From Sphingobium sp. (GTDB taxonomy: Bacteria; Pseudomonadota; Alphaproteobacteria; Sphingomonadales; Sphingomonadaceae), in contig JAGIAA010000042.1 in assembly GCA_017745115.1 (NCBI GenBank), positions 1-24,013 on the forward strand: a DNA stretch of 24,013 nucleotides, written 5' to 3'. The notes under the pieces are model-generated. The model did no database searches. It saw nothing but the letters and a program-made list of their open reading frames with translations, and had not been told where the DNA came from. Position numbers and translations under genes: made by a program. Of the stretch, positions 15,353-23,121 are shown one piece after another. Each line of letters opens with the position of its first letter. Within the stretch, counting starts at the first letter, position 1.

Positions 15353-15971
15353 CGCCTTCGACCGGATCGGAGGAGAGCAGCCCGGTTTGCCCGAGCACGC
15401 TTCGTGCCGACGCGATCGTCAATTTGCGCGCCGATGCCAGTGATTCGGCATTGAGCGCACCCACCACCTTATCGACAGTTTTATAACAGCGTGTGACACG
15501 CCGAGCGATAAATTCGGGCAAGCCCGGCGCAAACGCCGACCCCGCGCGCTCGAGGCCGTGCGCGATGAGCGCGGCCGTCACGGCCTCGTCGGGTTCGGCG
15601 ATCCGGGCCACGGCAGCCGTGGCGAGGCGCGTCCGCAAGTCCGGCAGGCGCACGGCCCAGAGCGGGGGAGCGTCCCGGGCGATGAGCAGCAATATCTGCC
15701 CTTCGTCCCGCGCCCTGTTCCAGAGATTGAAAAGCGCGGTCTCGTCCGCCTCATCGGCATCGTCGATGACCGTGCCGCCACTTTCCGCCGCAAACAGACG
15801 GCCGATCAGCGAGCGGCCGGATTTTGCCGGCCCCACCAGCAGCGTCGCCGGCGACGGCCAGCGCTGCCAGTCGCGCAGCAGGGCAATGGCGTCGGCATTG
15901 GCGGCGGTCATCAGCAGGCTGCCCGTTTCGCCGCGCTCCGACCAGTCGATCGGCAGCGGAAGCTGGCTCAT
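15321..15971 (-). CDS. hdaA: HdaA, DnaA-related regulator of replication initiation
   Basis: A 216-residue AAA+ protein related to DnaA domain III that, bound to the DNA sliding clamp, stimulates ATP hydrolysis by DnaA and so prevents re-initiation (RIDA). The N-terminus carries a clamp-binding motif, QLPLPI (residues 3-8). The P loop is degenerate (LLVGPAKSGRSLIGRLF), the Walker B position is TVIDDADEAD, and sensor-type segments follow (AVRLPDLRTRLATA). The start ATG overlaps the upstream TGA by 4 bp, and the C-terminus overlaps ppk. The very long open frame continuing upstream to 18083 is the shadow of other genes. The neighbourhood of purM, a DUF2066-like gene and hda is also known in Pseudomonas. 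Confidence 0.9.
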   Translation of the reverse strand: MSQLPLPIDWSERGETGSLLMTAANADAIALLRDWQRWPSPATLLVGPAKSGRSLIGRLFAAESGGTVIDDADEADETALFNLWNRARDEGQILLLIARDAPPLWAVRLPDLRTRLATAAVARIAEPDEAVTAALIAHGLERAGSAFAPGLPEFIARRVTRCYKTVDKVVGALNAESLASARKLTIASARSVLGQTGLLSSDPVEGDESEGAGTGG

Positions 15972-17206
15972 TGCGCGGGTCCCCCGCCTCCGCGGCGGAC
16001 GACGCGCAAGGTCGAACCCGAGCCGGTGACACTGAGGCCCCGGCTTTCGAGCGCGGCGCGCAACTGGTCGGCCGAGCCGTCGAAGGACACCTGCATGACC
16101 GATGTGCCGCCAAGCGCGAGGCTCGTCGTCGCGGCGGATTTGACGCCCGGCACGCCCCGCACCGCACGCTCGGTTGCGCTGACCGAGTCGGCCGTCGGCG
16201 TGTCGAATTGCAGGGTGATCGAGCCGGCAGTCGGCGCAATGGCACCGCCCTCGGTCGGCAGGGCGCGCATGACCGACTCGAGTTCGCTCACATTGGTGAG
16301 TTCGACAGCATTGATCGGCGCCTCGATGATCAGCGACGGATCGGGCCGCAACAGGCCGATATTGAGCGCCTGGGTGTAGAGCTGGTCCATCTTCACGACC
16401 GCCTGCTTCATCATCTCTGGCAGCTGGTCGGGGCCGGTCGCGCGCAGGTCGAACGTGCCGATCAGGCGGTTGTCCGGGCCATAGCGCGCCGCGAAATGTC
16501 CGGTAATCGGGCCGCCGGGCCAGCTGCGCTCCAGTCGGGCAAGCGGCATGACGACATCGGCTGCGCCATATTGATCGAGCAGGACACGCCACCAACTCCG
16601 GCCATGGCGGTTGATCTGGTTGGCGTTGAGCAGCAGGGCATCGGGCCCGTCGCCGGTCGGCCGGACATAGTCGATCGCACTCTCGCCGGTCCGGAAGATC
16701 GCCCAGGCCTTCTGCCATTCGGTCGTGGTCTCGAACACGGTCGAAATGCCGCCGTCGCTCAGCACCGGGATGACCAGCAGCGGCGGCGAGCGCATGACCT
16801 GTGCCGACACGCCAAGCGCCTGCCCGGCGCGGGCGCGATCGAACAGCACGGCCAACGTCGCGATGTAGCGATTGGGACCGATCTGCTCCTGCTGCACTTC
16901 GATGCCCGAAACGAGCCCGTCGAGTACGGTATCGCTGAATTTCGGCCCATCGCCGCCATTGGTGCGCTTCCAGAGCTCCTTCCAGGCCAGCCGCTGCGCC
17001 AGTTTCCAGCCCGACTGGCGCGCCGTGTTGGCGTCCGGACCGTAGATATCGACCTTGACGTCGGTGACCTCGAAATCGCCGCTGGAGGCGATCGGCTGGG
17101 CGCCGCGTTCGCCTTCGATCTGCGCGATCAGCACTGCGCCGAAGGCCAGAAAAGCCAGCGCGACGAGCAGATGAATGGGGCGTAATTTGGGGAGCGCGAG
17201 CGTCAC
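15968..17206 (-). CDS. Membrane-anchored DUF2066-like protein
   Basis: A 412-residue protein with one N-terminal membrane segment (about residues 13-30, LLVALAFLAFGAVLIAQI) and a large periplasmic part. Residues 45-190 resemble DUF2066 (DVKVDIYGPDANTARQSGWKLAQRLAWKELWKR, then RYIATLAVLFDRARAGQALG), and the position beside hdaA and purM supports this. The C-terminus (about 335-408) has a beta-alpha-beta pattern with VPGVKSAATTSLALGG, which could be called heavy-metal-associated-like, but it lacks the CxxC pair. I chose GTG 17206, preceded by AAAAGGA, over the ATG at 17278, because the latter would overlap the divergent purM start. Function unknown. Confidence 0.78.
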   Translation of the reverse strand: MTLALPKLRPIHLLVALAFLAFGAVLIAQIEGERGAQPIASSGDFEVTDVKVDIYGPDANTARQSGWKLAQRLAWKELWKRTNGGDGPKFSDTVLDGLVSGIEVQQEQIGPNRYIATLAVLFDRARAGQALGVSAQVMRSPPLLVIPVLSDGGISTVFETTTEWQKAWAIFRTGESAIDYVRPTGDGPDALLLNANQINRHGRSWWRVLLDQYGAADVVMPLARLERSWPGGPITGHFAARYGPDNRLIGTFDLRATGPDQLPEMMKQAVVKMDQLYTQALNIGLLRPDPSLIIEAPINAVELTNVSELESVMRALPTEGGAIAPTAGSITLQFDTPTADSVSATERAVRGVPGVKSAATTSLALGGTSVMQVSFDGSADQLRAALESRGLSVTGSGSTLRVVRRGGGGPAQ

Positions 17207-17264
17207 GGCGTCCTTTTGGCGGCATTGCTCTGGAAAACCAAGCGCGATTTGGTAAGGCGCCTGC
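17207..17264. promoter_or_regulatory. Divergent promoter region of purM and the DUF2066-hdaA-ppk-ppx operon
   Basis: Only 58 bp separate the chosen start codons, so the two promoters must overlap each other or the coding ends. Ribosome-binding sites are visible on both sides: AAAAGGA at 17213-17219 on the minus strand and TAAGG before purM on the plus strand. No clear -10/-35 or PurR-type operator was recognised. Confidence 0.35.
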
Positions 17265-18371
17265 ATGGATGACAACACACAAAAGCCCGCCGGTTATACC
17301 TACGCCCAGGCCGGCGTCGACATTGCGGCGGGAAACGCCCTTGTCCGCGCCATCGCGCCCCTCGCCAAGGCCACGCGCCGGCCGGGCGCCAATGCCGATC
17401 TCGGCGGATTCGGGGGGTTCTTCGATCTCAAAGCCGCCGGCTTCACCGATCCGCTCCTGGTCGCCGCCAATGACGGTGTGGGCACCAAGCTGAAGCTCGC
17501 GATCGACAGCGGCAAGCATGACACGGTCGGCATCGATCTCGTCGCCATGTGCGCCAACGACCTGATCGTGCAGGGCGCCGAGCCGCTGTTCTTCCTCGAT
17601 TATTTCGCCACGGGACGCCTCGACAATGGCGTGGCCAAACGCGTCATCGCCGGCATCGCCGAAGGCTGCAAGCAGGCCGGATGCGCATTGATCGGCGGCG
17701 AGACCGCGGAAATGCCGGGCATGTATGCCGACGGCGACTATGACCTGGCGGGCTTCTGCGTCGGCGCGGTCGAGCGCGACCAGGTGCTGACGGCGGACAA
17801 AGTCGCGGAGGGCGACGTGATCCTCGGCCTGGCCTCCTCCGGCGTCCACTCGAACGGCTATTCGCTCGTTCGGCGCCTTGCTGCCGACAAGGGCTGGAAA
17901 CTCGACCGCCCTGCCCTGTTCGACCAGGACGTGCTGCTGATCGACGCGCTGATGGCGCCGACCCGCATCTATGTGAAGCAGCTCCTGCCCCAGGTTCGCG
18001 CCGGCAAGATCCACGCCATGGCGCACATCACCGGCGGCGGCCTGCTCGAGAATATCCCGCGCGTCCTCCCGGCGGATCTCCATGCCTATATCGACGCCGA
18101 TCTCTGGGCGCAGCCGCAGCTCATGGCCTTCCTGCAGGCGCAGGGCAACATCGAGCCGGGCGAAATGGCGAAGACCTTCAATTGCGGCATCGGCATGGCA
18201 ATCGTGGTCGCGCCGGACGATGTCCTGGCCGTCACCGACGCGCTGTCCGAGGCCGGCGAGGCGGTAAGCCGTATCGGCGAAATCCGCGCCGGCGCCAGGG
18301 GCTGCACAGTGTCCGGCTCAGCCGAGACCTGGAGCGCCAGGGCGAACTGGACAGCAACGCACAACGGCTGA
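17265..18371 (+). CDS. purM: Phosphoribosylformylglycinamidine cyclo-ligase (AIR synthetase)
   Basis: A 368-residue PurM that closes the imidazole ring: FGAM plus ATP gives AIR in de novo purine synthesis. Family landmarks are [17 protein letters not shown] near the start, the ATP/phosphate-binding [33 protein letters not shown], the [11 protein letters not shown] motif and [17 protein letters not shown]. Length fits. The ATG has TAAGG about 8 bp upstream. It is followed 84 bp later by purN, and the gap holds a palindromic repeat element. This is the usual alphaproteobacterial purM-purN order, divergent from the DUF2066/hdaA operon. Confidence 0.97.
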   Translation: MDDNTQKPAGYTYAQAGVDIAAGNALVRAIAPLAKATRRPGANADLGGFGGFFDLKAAGFTDPLLVAANDGVGTKLKLAIDSGKHDTVGIDLVAMCANDLIVQGAEPLFFLDYFATGRLDNGVAKRVIAGIAEGCKQAGCALIGGETAEMPGMYADGDYDLAGFCVGAVERDQVLTADKVAEGDVILGLASSGVHSNGYSLVRRLAADKGWKLDRPALFDQDVLLIDALMAPTRIYVKQLLPQVRAGKIHAMAHITGGGLLENIPRVLPADLHAYIDADLWAQPQLMAFLQAQGNIEPGEMAKTFNCGIGMAIVVAPDDVLAVTDALSEAGEAVSRIGEIRAGARGCTVSGSAETWSARANWTATHNG

Positions 18372-18372
18372 C

Positions 18373-18436
18373 CTGTTCCCCGGCAAAGGCCGGGGGCCAG
18401 AATTCTCGTCGGAATGGACCCGGCCTTCGCCAGGGA
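18373..18436. repeat. Palindromic REP/BIME-like element, family C, between purM and purN
   Basis: The left unit TTCCCCGGC-AAAG-GCCGGGG (18376-18394) followed by GCCAG is mirrored by a right unit TGGACCCGGCCTTCGCCAGGGA (18415-18436 region) with a short AT-richer centre that itself pairs (ATTC...GAAT). It begins 2 bp after the purM stop and ends just before the purN ribosome-binding site. The left hairpin is the same as at 925-950 except for one loop base. In a polycistronic message it could stabilise the purM end or lower purN expression. Confidence 0.8.
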
Positions 18437-18455
18437 TCGATAAAGGGGCAATGTC

Positions 18456-19406
18456 ATGGCCAAGGCGCGCGTAGCGGTGATGCTCTCGGGCACGGGGACG
18501 ACCATGGCCTCGCTTCTCTATGCCTCGCGCCTGCCCGACTGCCCCTATGAGATCGTGCTGGTCGCCTCGAACAAGCCCGAGGCGCGCGGCCTTCAGGTCG
18601 CCGCCGCCGAAGGCATCCCGACCTTCGCGCACAGCCACAAGGGGCTGACGCGCGAAGCCCATGAAGCGATCATGCTGGACGCGCTGGCCAGGTCCGGCGC
18701 CGATCATGTCGCGCTCTGCGGCTATATGCGCATCCTGACCGCCGACTTCGTCGCGCATTGGGAAGGCCGGATGCTGAACACCCATCCCTCGCTGCTTCCC
18801 AAATATCGCGGCCTGGAGACGCACCAGCGGGCGTTGGACGACAAGGAGACGCATGGCGGCTGCACCGTCCATCTCGTCACTGCCGAGCTCGACGAAGGCC
18901 CCATTCTCGGCCAGATCCCAGTCGCGATCCTGCCGGCCGACACGGCGGAAAGCCTCGCCCAGCGCGTGCTCTATGCCGAGTATCAGCTCTATGCGCGCGC
19001 GCTCGCCGATTATGTGATGCGCGAGCGCGATCCGGACTGGTTGGCCGCGCAGGTCCGTGAGCGGGCTCTGCTGCTGCCCGAGGCCGACGAGGTGCTCTCG
19101 CACGGCATGCCCTGCTTCGGCATCAAGGGCGGCAAGAAATTCGCTTATGTGAGCCTCGACCATCATGGCGACGGCAAGACCGCCCTGCTGGTCAAGATCA
19201 GCGGCGCGGAGGAACAGGAGCTGCTCATCGAGAGCGACGCGGAGCGCTACTATCGCCCGGCCTATTTCGGCGACGGCTGGATCGGCATCCGGCTCGATCT
19301 GGGCGACACCGACTGGGACGGCATCGCCGAGTGGCTCGGCAAGAGCTGGCGCGCGACCGCGCCGCGCAAGCTCACCAGGATGCTCGACGTGATGGACGAG
19401 TTCTGA
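18456..19406 (+). CDS. purN: PurN fused to a C-terminal MmcQ/YjbR-like domain
   Basis: A 316-residue protein; ordinary PurN has about 190-215 residues. Residues 1-190 are phosphoribosylglycinamide formyltransferase, which uses 10-formyl-THF to formylate GAR. The catalytic Asn108, His110 (MLNTHPSLLPKYRG) and Asp146 (TAELDEGP) are present. The phosphate-binding loop is SGTGTTMASLL, where many PurNs have G-x-G-S-N. Residues about 203-312 form a second domain (LPEADEVLSHGMPCFGIKGGKKFAYVS... YYRPAYFGDGWIGIRLDLGDTDWDGIAEWL... APRKL) with the pattern of MmcQ/YjbR-like proteins, whose function is unknown. No stop codon or frame change separates them, so it is a true fusion. ATG 18456 has AAAGGGG upstream. 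Confidence 0.93.
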   Translation: MAKARVAVMLSGTGTTMASLLYASRLPDCPYEIVLVASNKPEARGLQVAAAEGIPTFAHSHKGLTREAHEAIMLDALARSGADHVALCGYMRILTADFVAHWEGRMLNTHPSLLPKYRGLETHQRALDDKETHGGCTVHLVTAELDEGPILGQIPVAILPADTAESLAQRVLYAEYQLYARALADYVMRERDPDWLAAQVRERALLLPEADEVLSHGMPCFGIKGGKKFAYVSLDHHGDGKTALLVKISGAEEQELLIESDAERYYRPAYFGDGWIGIRLDLGDTDWDGIAEWLGKSWRATAPRKLTRMLDVMDEF

Positions 19407-19466
19407 CCGTCCGGTCCGGGAAATCCCCTACCATAAAACCGTCATAAATCAGTCATTAGCGTGCAA

Positions 19467-19492
19467 GGAACCATCCATAGGGCGCGGTCGTC
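19467..19492 (+). promoter_or_regulatory. Possible ECF/general-stress-type promoter (GGAAC-N17-CGTC)
   Basis: GGAAC (19467-19471), 17 bp, CGTC (19489-19492), 31 bp before the PEP-CTERM gene start. Alphaproteobacterial EcfG promoters have GGAAC-N16/17-CGTT, so the -35 fits fully and the -10 in three of four bases. A single match of this kind can arise by chance in a 116-bp gap. Just upstream the sequence is AT-rich with a GTCAT repeat (GTCATAAATCAGTCATTA). Confidence 0.35.
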
Positions 19493-19522
19493 AGCGACTG
19501 ACAACAAAGATGGGGACCTAAC

Positions 19523-20200
19523 ATGCGCAGCACGATTTCCATTGCTCTGCTTGCCGTCACAGCCATGACCGCGTCGACGGCGGCACAAGCCGACGTTCGT
19601 ATCACCGAATTCATGTATCAGGGCGCAAACTCGGGCAATCGCGAGTTCCTCGAGCTCACCAACATCTCGAACAGCGCGGTGGACATCACCAGCTGGACCT
19701 ACAACGACGATAACCCGAACAACCCGGTCGCCTTCGGCAGCAGCTTCGGCCTGCTTGGCGCCAATGAATCGATCATCCTCACCGAAATGTCCGAAGACGC
19801 CTTCCGCAGCTATTGGGGACTGTCGTCGAGCGTTCGCATCTTCTCGATCGGCGGCAATTCCAACCTCGGCAATGCTGACACGATCAACATCTACAATTCG
19901 AGCGTGCAGACCCTCGCCAATCTGGTCGACAGCGTGACCTATTCCGGCACCACCCCCGGCATCTCGCGCAACCGTCCCGTCGGCACCACCGGCAGCGTCG
20001 CCAACTCTCTGTTCGTTAACTCGGTCGCGGGTGATGCCTATGGCTCAGCGCTCGCGCCCACCGGCCCGGATCGCGACCTCGCCAATCCCGGCAAATTCCT
20101 GAGCGCCGTTCCCGAGCCGGCCAGCTGGGCGCTGATGATCGGCGGCTTCATGCTCGTCGGTGCGAACACCCGCCGCACCCGCAAGGTCTCGTTCGCCTGA
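19523..20200 (+). CDS. Lamin-tail-domain PEPxxWA-CTERM exported protein
   Basis: A 225-residue protein with a Sec signal peptide (MRSTISIALLAVTAMTASTAAQA). The mature start, DVRITEFMYQGANSGNREFLELTNISNSAVDITSW, is a lamin-tail domain (residues about 24-145), an immunoglobulin-like beta sandwich found in extracellular bacterial proteins. The C-terminus has the sorting signal PEPASWA (197-203), then a hydrophobic helix (LMIGGFMLVGA) and a basic end (RRTRK), the PEPxxWA-CTERM pattern common in sphingomonads. Exosortase-type processing and delivery to the outer surface or exopolysaccharide are inferred from that family. Neither an exosortase nor polysaccharide genes lie in this window. It appears to be a single-gene unit. 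Confidence 0.92.
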   Translation: MRSTISIALLAVTAMTASTAAQADVRITEFMYQGANSGNREFLELTNISNSAVDITSWTYNDDNPNNPVAFGSSFGLLGANESIILTEMSEDAFRSYWGLSSSVRIFSIGGNSNLGNADTINIYNSSVQTLANLVDSVTYSGTTPGISRNRPVGTTGSVANSLFVNSVAGDAYGSALAPTGPDRDLANPGKFLSAVPEPASWALMIGGFMLVGANTRRTRKVSFA

Positions 20201-20210
20201 TTCTGCCTGA

Positions 20211-20252
20211 CCGAAAAAACAAAAGCGCCCGGCCTCCATTGGGGGTCGGGCG
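20211..20252 (-). terminator. Intrinsic terminator of the complex I accessory gene (also faces the PEPxxWA gene)
   Basis: CGCCCGGCC (20226-20234) pairs with GGTCGGGCG (20244-20252) with one G-T wobble or mismatch. On the minus strand the stem is followed by a long T-rich run (complement of the A tract at 20214-20224), the classical Rho-independent form for the gene ending at 20297. On the plus strand only TTT follows, so it may work weakly for the PEPxxWA gene. Confidence 0.8.
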
Positions 20253-20296
20253 TTTGCCTGTCTCGCGTCAGTGCATGTGCGGCGCCCCGCACAGGC

Positions 20297-20575
20297 TTAG
20301 CGGAAGTTGTCCGCGTAAGCCTGGATCTTCAGGGTCTTGGGCGGTGTCTTGACGACGGCGTATGAAATACCGTTGCGCTCGCAATAGGCGCAGGCCGCGT
20401 CCGCGTCGGCGAAGCTCAGCTTCACCTGCTCTTTGGTATCGCCCGACCCTGCCCAGCCCGTCATCGGATCGGGCTTCTTGGCCTCCGCCGGGGCGAATTC
20501 GAGCATCCATGTGTCCGTACGCGCCTTGCCCGACTGCAGGGCGTTCTTCGGAATTTGGTAGATGCGCGCGGTCAT
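20297..20575 (-). CDS. NDUFS4-like NADH dehydrogenase accessory subunit (ETC complex I conserved region)
   Basis: A 92-residue protein matching the ETC complex I subunit family (NDUFS4 / 18-kDa subunit), an accessory subunit of NADH:ubiquinone oxidoreductase shared by alphaproteobacteria and mitochondria. The diagnostic stretch is W-LEF-P...PDPMTGWAGSGDTKEQVKLSFADADAACAYCERNGISYAV, residues 23-75. It starts MTARIYQIPKNALQSGKA, as in family members. I chose ATG 20575 because the frame above it has no homology; an AGAGGG lies upstream. It follows hrpB by 52 bp on the same strand and is not in the nuo operon, which is usual for this subunit. Confidence 0.9.
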   Translation of the reverse strand: MTARIYQIPKNALQSGKARTDTWMLEFAPAEAKKPDPMTGWAGSGDTKEQVKLSFADADAACAYCERNGISYAVVKTPPKTLKIQAYADNFR

Positions 20576-20627
20576 GGACGAACCCTCTTTTTGACGGGAC
20601 TGCCGTCGCCCAAGATGCATGAGTCTG

Positions 20628-23078
20628 TCAAGATTTGAGGCGCGCATCCGCCTTCTTCGTGCGCAGTGTAGGATTAGCGCCGGCGGGATCGTCCGGCCAG
20701 GGATGCTTGGGATAGCGACCGCGCATCTCCTTGGCGACATCGGCCCAGCTGCCTTTCCAGAAGGCGGGCAGATCCCGCGTCGTCTGGATCGGGCGGCCGG
20801 CCGGTGAGGTCAACGACAGGACGAGCGGGATGCGCTGCGTGCCGACGGTCGGATGCTCCGCAAGGCCGAACAGCGCCTGCACGCGCAGCTCCACCGTCGG
20901 TCCGGCGGGCGCCGCATAGTCGATAGCATGTGTACTGCCCGCGGGACTGCCGAACTCGGCAGGCGCGAGCGCGTCAATGCGGCGCGCCGCGTCCCAGCCG
21001 AGGCGCTGGGTGAGCAAGCCATGCAGCGCCGATGGATCGATGGCCGAGAGACGACGGCCGCCCTCCGGCAGCAGTTGATCAAGCCACTCTTCGGCATCTG
21101 CGAGCAGGGCCTCATCGCCGATCACTTCACCCTCGCCCGCATAGCCTGCGCGAATCCGCAGCGCTTCGGCCGCATTGCCCCAGGGAAGCACGCCCAGCCC
21201 CTCGCTGCGCAGCGCCTCGGCGAGGACCGCGACGATCGCCGCGCGTTCCGGCTTGTCGTCGGTGCCGGACGACAGCCGGATCGCGCCCAACGTCCGTTCG
21301 CGCAACGCTTCGATCCCGCCCAGATCCTTGCGCCACCGGACGATCTTCCGCTCGGCAACGCGGTCAGCCGCGGCCGCCATGATGTCGCTTTCGTCGCAGG
21401 CGACCGCTGACAGGATGCGCGCACCCGCCGCGCTGCCCTGGATCTTGCCGACCGCAAGCCATTCGGCGCGGGCCAGTGCGTCTGTGGGATCGAGCCGGAA
21501 AGCGCGCCCGCCCACGCTGATCCAGTCCTCGCCGGATGCGTCGCGGCGCTTGGCGATCCGGTCGGGATAGGCGCGGATCAGACAGCGGGCGATGGTCGCC
21601 TCGTCCGCCCTTCCGCCCGGCTTGCCGTTCACGAGGCCGAGCCAGCGTCTGGCCAGGCCACGCGCACCCTCGGCCCGCGGGCCTTTCTCACGCTGCCAGT
21701 TCTGATGGCGGCGATGCAGGTCCGCCGAAGGCCCGCCTAACCCGCGCTCGGTCAACAGCACGGCGACGTCCGCCGCAACGCCCGCCTCGCCCGCTTGCGC
21801 CGAGAGCAGCAGCATGTGCGCCAGCCGCGGGTCGAGCGGCAGCTCGGATATGGCTCGGCCATGAGCTGTCGCCCTGCCCGTGCTGTCGAGCGCGCCGATC
21901 GCGATGAGACGGCGGCGCGCTTCGCTGACCGACGCCGCGGGTGGCGCGTCGAGCCATTTGAGCGTCGCCGGGTCGGTCACCCCCCAGACGGCGCAATCGA
22001 GCAGCAGTCCGGTCAGGTCGCTTTCCAGGATTTCGGGCGGGTCGAACGGCGGCAGTCCGGCCGTGGCGGCGGCTTCCCACAGCCGATAGGCGACGCCCGG
22101 CGACTGGCGTCCGGCGCGGCCCGCGCGTTGCGTGACGGCGGCCTGGCTCGCCCGCTCGGTGACAAGGCGCGTCATCCCGGCGGCAAGGTCGTGGCGCGGG
22201 CGGCGGGCTAGCCCTGAATCGACGACGATCCGGACGCCGTCGATGGTGAGGCTGGTCTCCGCGATGCTGGTCGCCAGGATGACCTTGCGCACGCCGGGCG
22301 CCGCCGGCCGCAAAGCTGCGCGCTGGTCAGCCGGCTCGAGCGAACCGTGAAGCTTATGGAGTGCCACAGTCGCGGGGAAGCTCAGCCGCTCGGCCGTGCG
22401 CTCGATCTCGCCCACGCCCGGCAGGAACGCCAGCACATCGCCGACACTCTCCTCGCCCAGCGCCTTGCGGATCGCACCCGCCATCGCGTCCTCGATGCGG
22501 TCATTGGCGTCCCGGCCGATATGCCGCAGATCGATCGGATAGCTCCGACCCTCGCTTTCTATGACCGATGCCTCGTCCATGAGAGCCGCAAAGCGGGCGC
22601 CGTCCAGCGTTGCCGACATGGCCACGAGCCGGATGTCCTCGCGGAGGCCCGATTGCGCATCGAGCGCCAGCGCCAGGCCGAAATCGCCCTCCAGATTGCG
22701 CTCATGCACCTCGTCGAACAGCACGGCGGAGACGCCGGCCAGCTCGGGATCGGACTGGATGCGGCGGCGGAAGATGCCCTCCGTCACGACCAGGATGCGA
22801 GTCTTCGCCGACGACCGGCTTTCGAGGCGCGTCGCATAACCGATGGTTTCGCCCGGCTTCTCTCCCGCCAGTTCGGCCATGCGTTCGGCGGCGGCACGTG
22901 CGGCCAGCCGGCGTGGCGACAGCAGCCAGATCTGCCCCGTGCACCAGCTCTCGTCCAGCAGCGCCGGCGCGACCATCGTCGTCTTGCCCGCACCCGGCGG
23001 CGCAACCAGCACGGCGTTCGGCCCGGCACGCAAGGCGGCAAGCAGATCGGGCAGCACGGCGTGAATTGGAAGCGTCAT
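20628..23078 (-). CDS. hrpB: HrpB-type ATP-dependent helicase
   Basis: An 816-residue superfamily 2 helicase of the DEAH/RHA group, near the usual HrpB length. Motif I is APPGAGKTT (residues 26-34), motif II is DEVH (122-125, in VLFDEVHERNLEGDF), motif III is SAT (155-157), and motif VI is TQRAGRAGRQSPGVAYRLW. Beyond it are the HA2-like helical domain and the HrpB-specific C-terminus, ending in a region with SLTSPAGRPIQTTRDLPAFWKGSWADVAKEMRGRYPKHPWPDDP, typical of HrpB. Its cellular role is poorly known; RNA unwinding is inferred. ATG 23078 was chosen because MTLPIHAVLPDLLAAL is the family start. It is 43 bp downstream of the PEP-mutase-family gene. Confidence 0.95.
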   Translation of the reverse strand: MTLPIHAVLPDLLAALRAGPNAVLVAPPGAGKTTMVAPALLDESWCTGQIWLLSPRRLAARAAAERMAELAGEKPGETIGYATRLESRSSAKTRILVVTEGIFRRRIQSDPELAGVSAVLFDEVHERNLEGDFGLALALDAQSGLREDIRLVAMSATLDGARFAALMDEASVIESEGRSYPIDLRHIGRDANDRIEDAMAGAIRKALGEESVGDVLAFLPGVGEIERTAERLSFPATVALHKLHGSLEPADQRAALRPAAPGVRKVILATSIAETSLTIDGVRIVVDSGLARRPRHDLAAGMTRLVTERASQAAVTQRAGRAGRQSPGVAYRLWEAAATAGLPPFDPPEILESDLTGLLLDCAVWGVTDPATLKWLDAPPAASVSEARRRLIAIGALDSTGRATAHGRAISELPLDPRLAHMLLLSAQAGEAGVAADVAVLLTERGLGGPSADLHRRHQNWQREKGPRAEGARGLARRWLGLVNGKPGGRADEATIARCLIRAYPDRIAKRRDASGEDWISVGGRAFRLDPTDALARAEWLAVGKIQGSAAGARILSAVACDESDIMAAAADRVAERKIVRWRKDLGGIEALRERTLGAIRLSSGTDDKPERAAIVAVLAEALRSEGLGVLPWGNAAEALRIRAGYAGEGEVIGDEALLADAEEWLDQLLPEGGRRLSAIDPSALHGLLTQRLGWDAARRIDALAPAEFGSPAGSTHAIDYAAPAGPTVELRVQALFGLAEHPTVGTQRIPLVLSLTSPAGRPIQTTRDLPAFWKGSWADVAKEMRGRYPKHPWPDDPAGANPTLRTKKADARLKS

Positions 23079-23121
23079 CTCACGCCCTCCGTGCCGCGCC
23101 TGCAGCGCAAGGGCAAGTGGA

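Noticed and set aside
15972..18083. Very long minus-strand open frame running upstream of hdaA
   Set aside because: It is antisense to purM and out of frame with the DUF2066-like gene; its product has no recognisable family. It is open only because of high GC in third positions. The real gene in that frame is hdaA from 15971.
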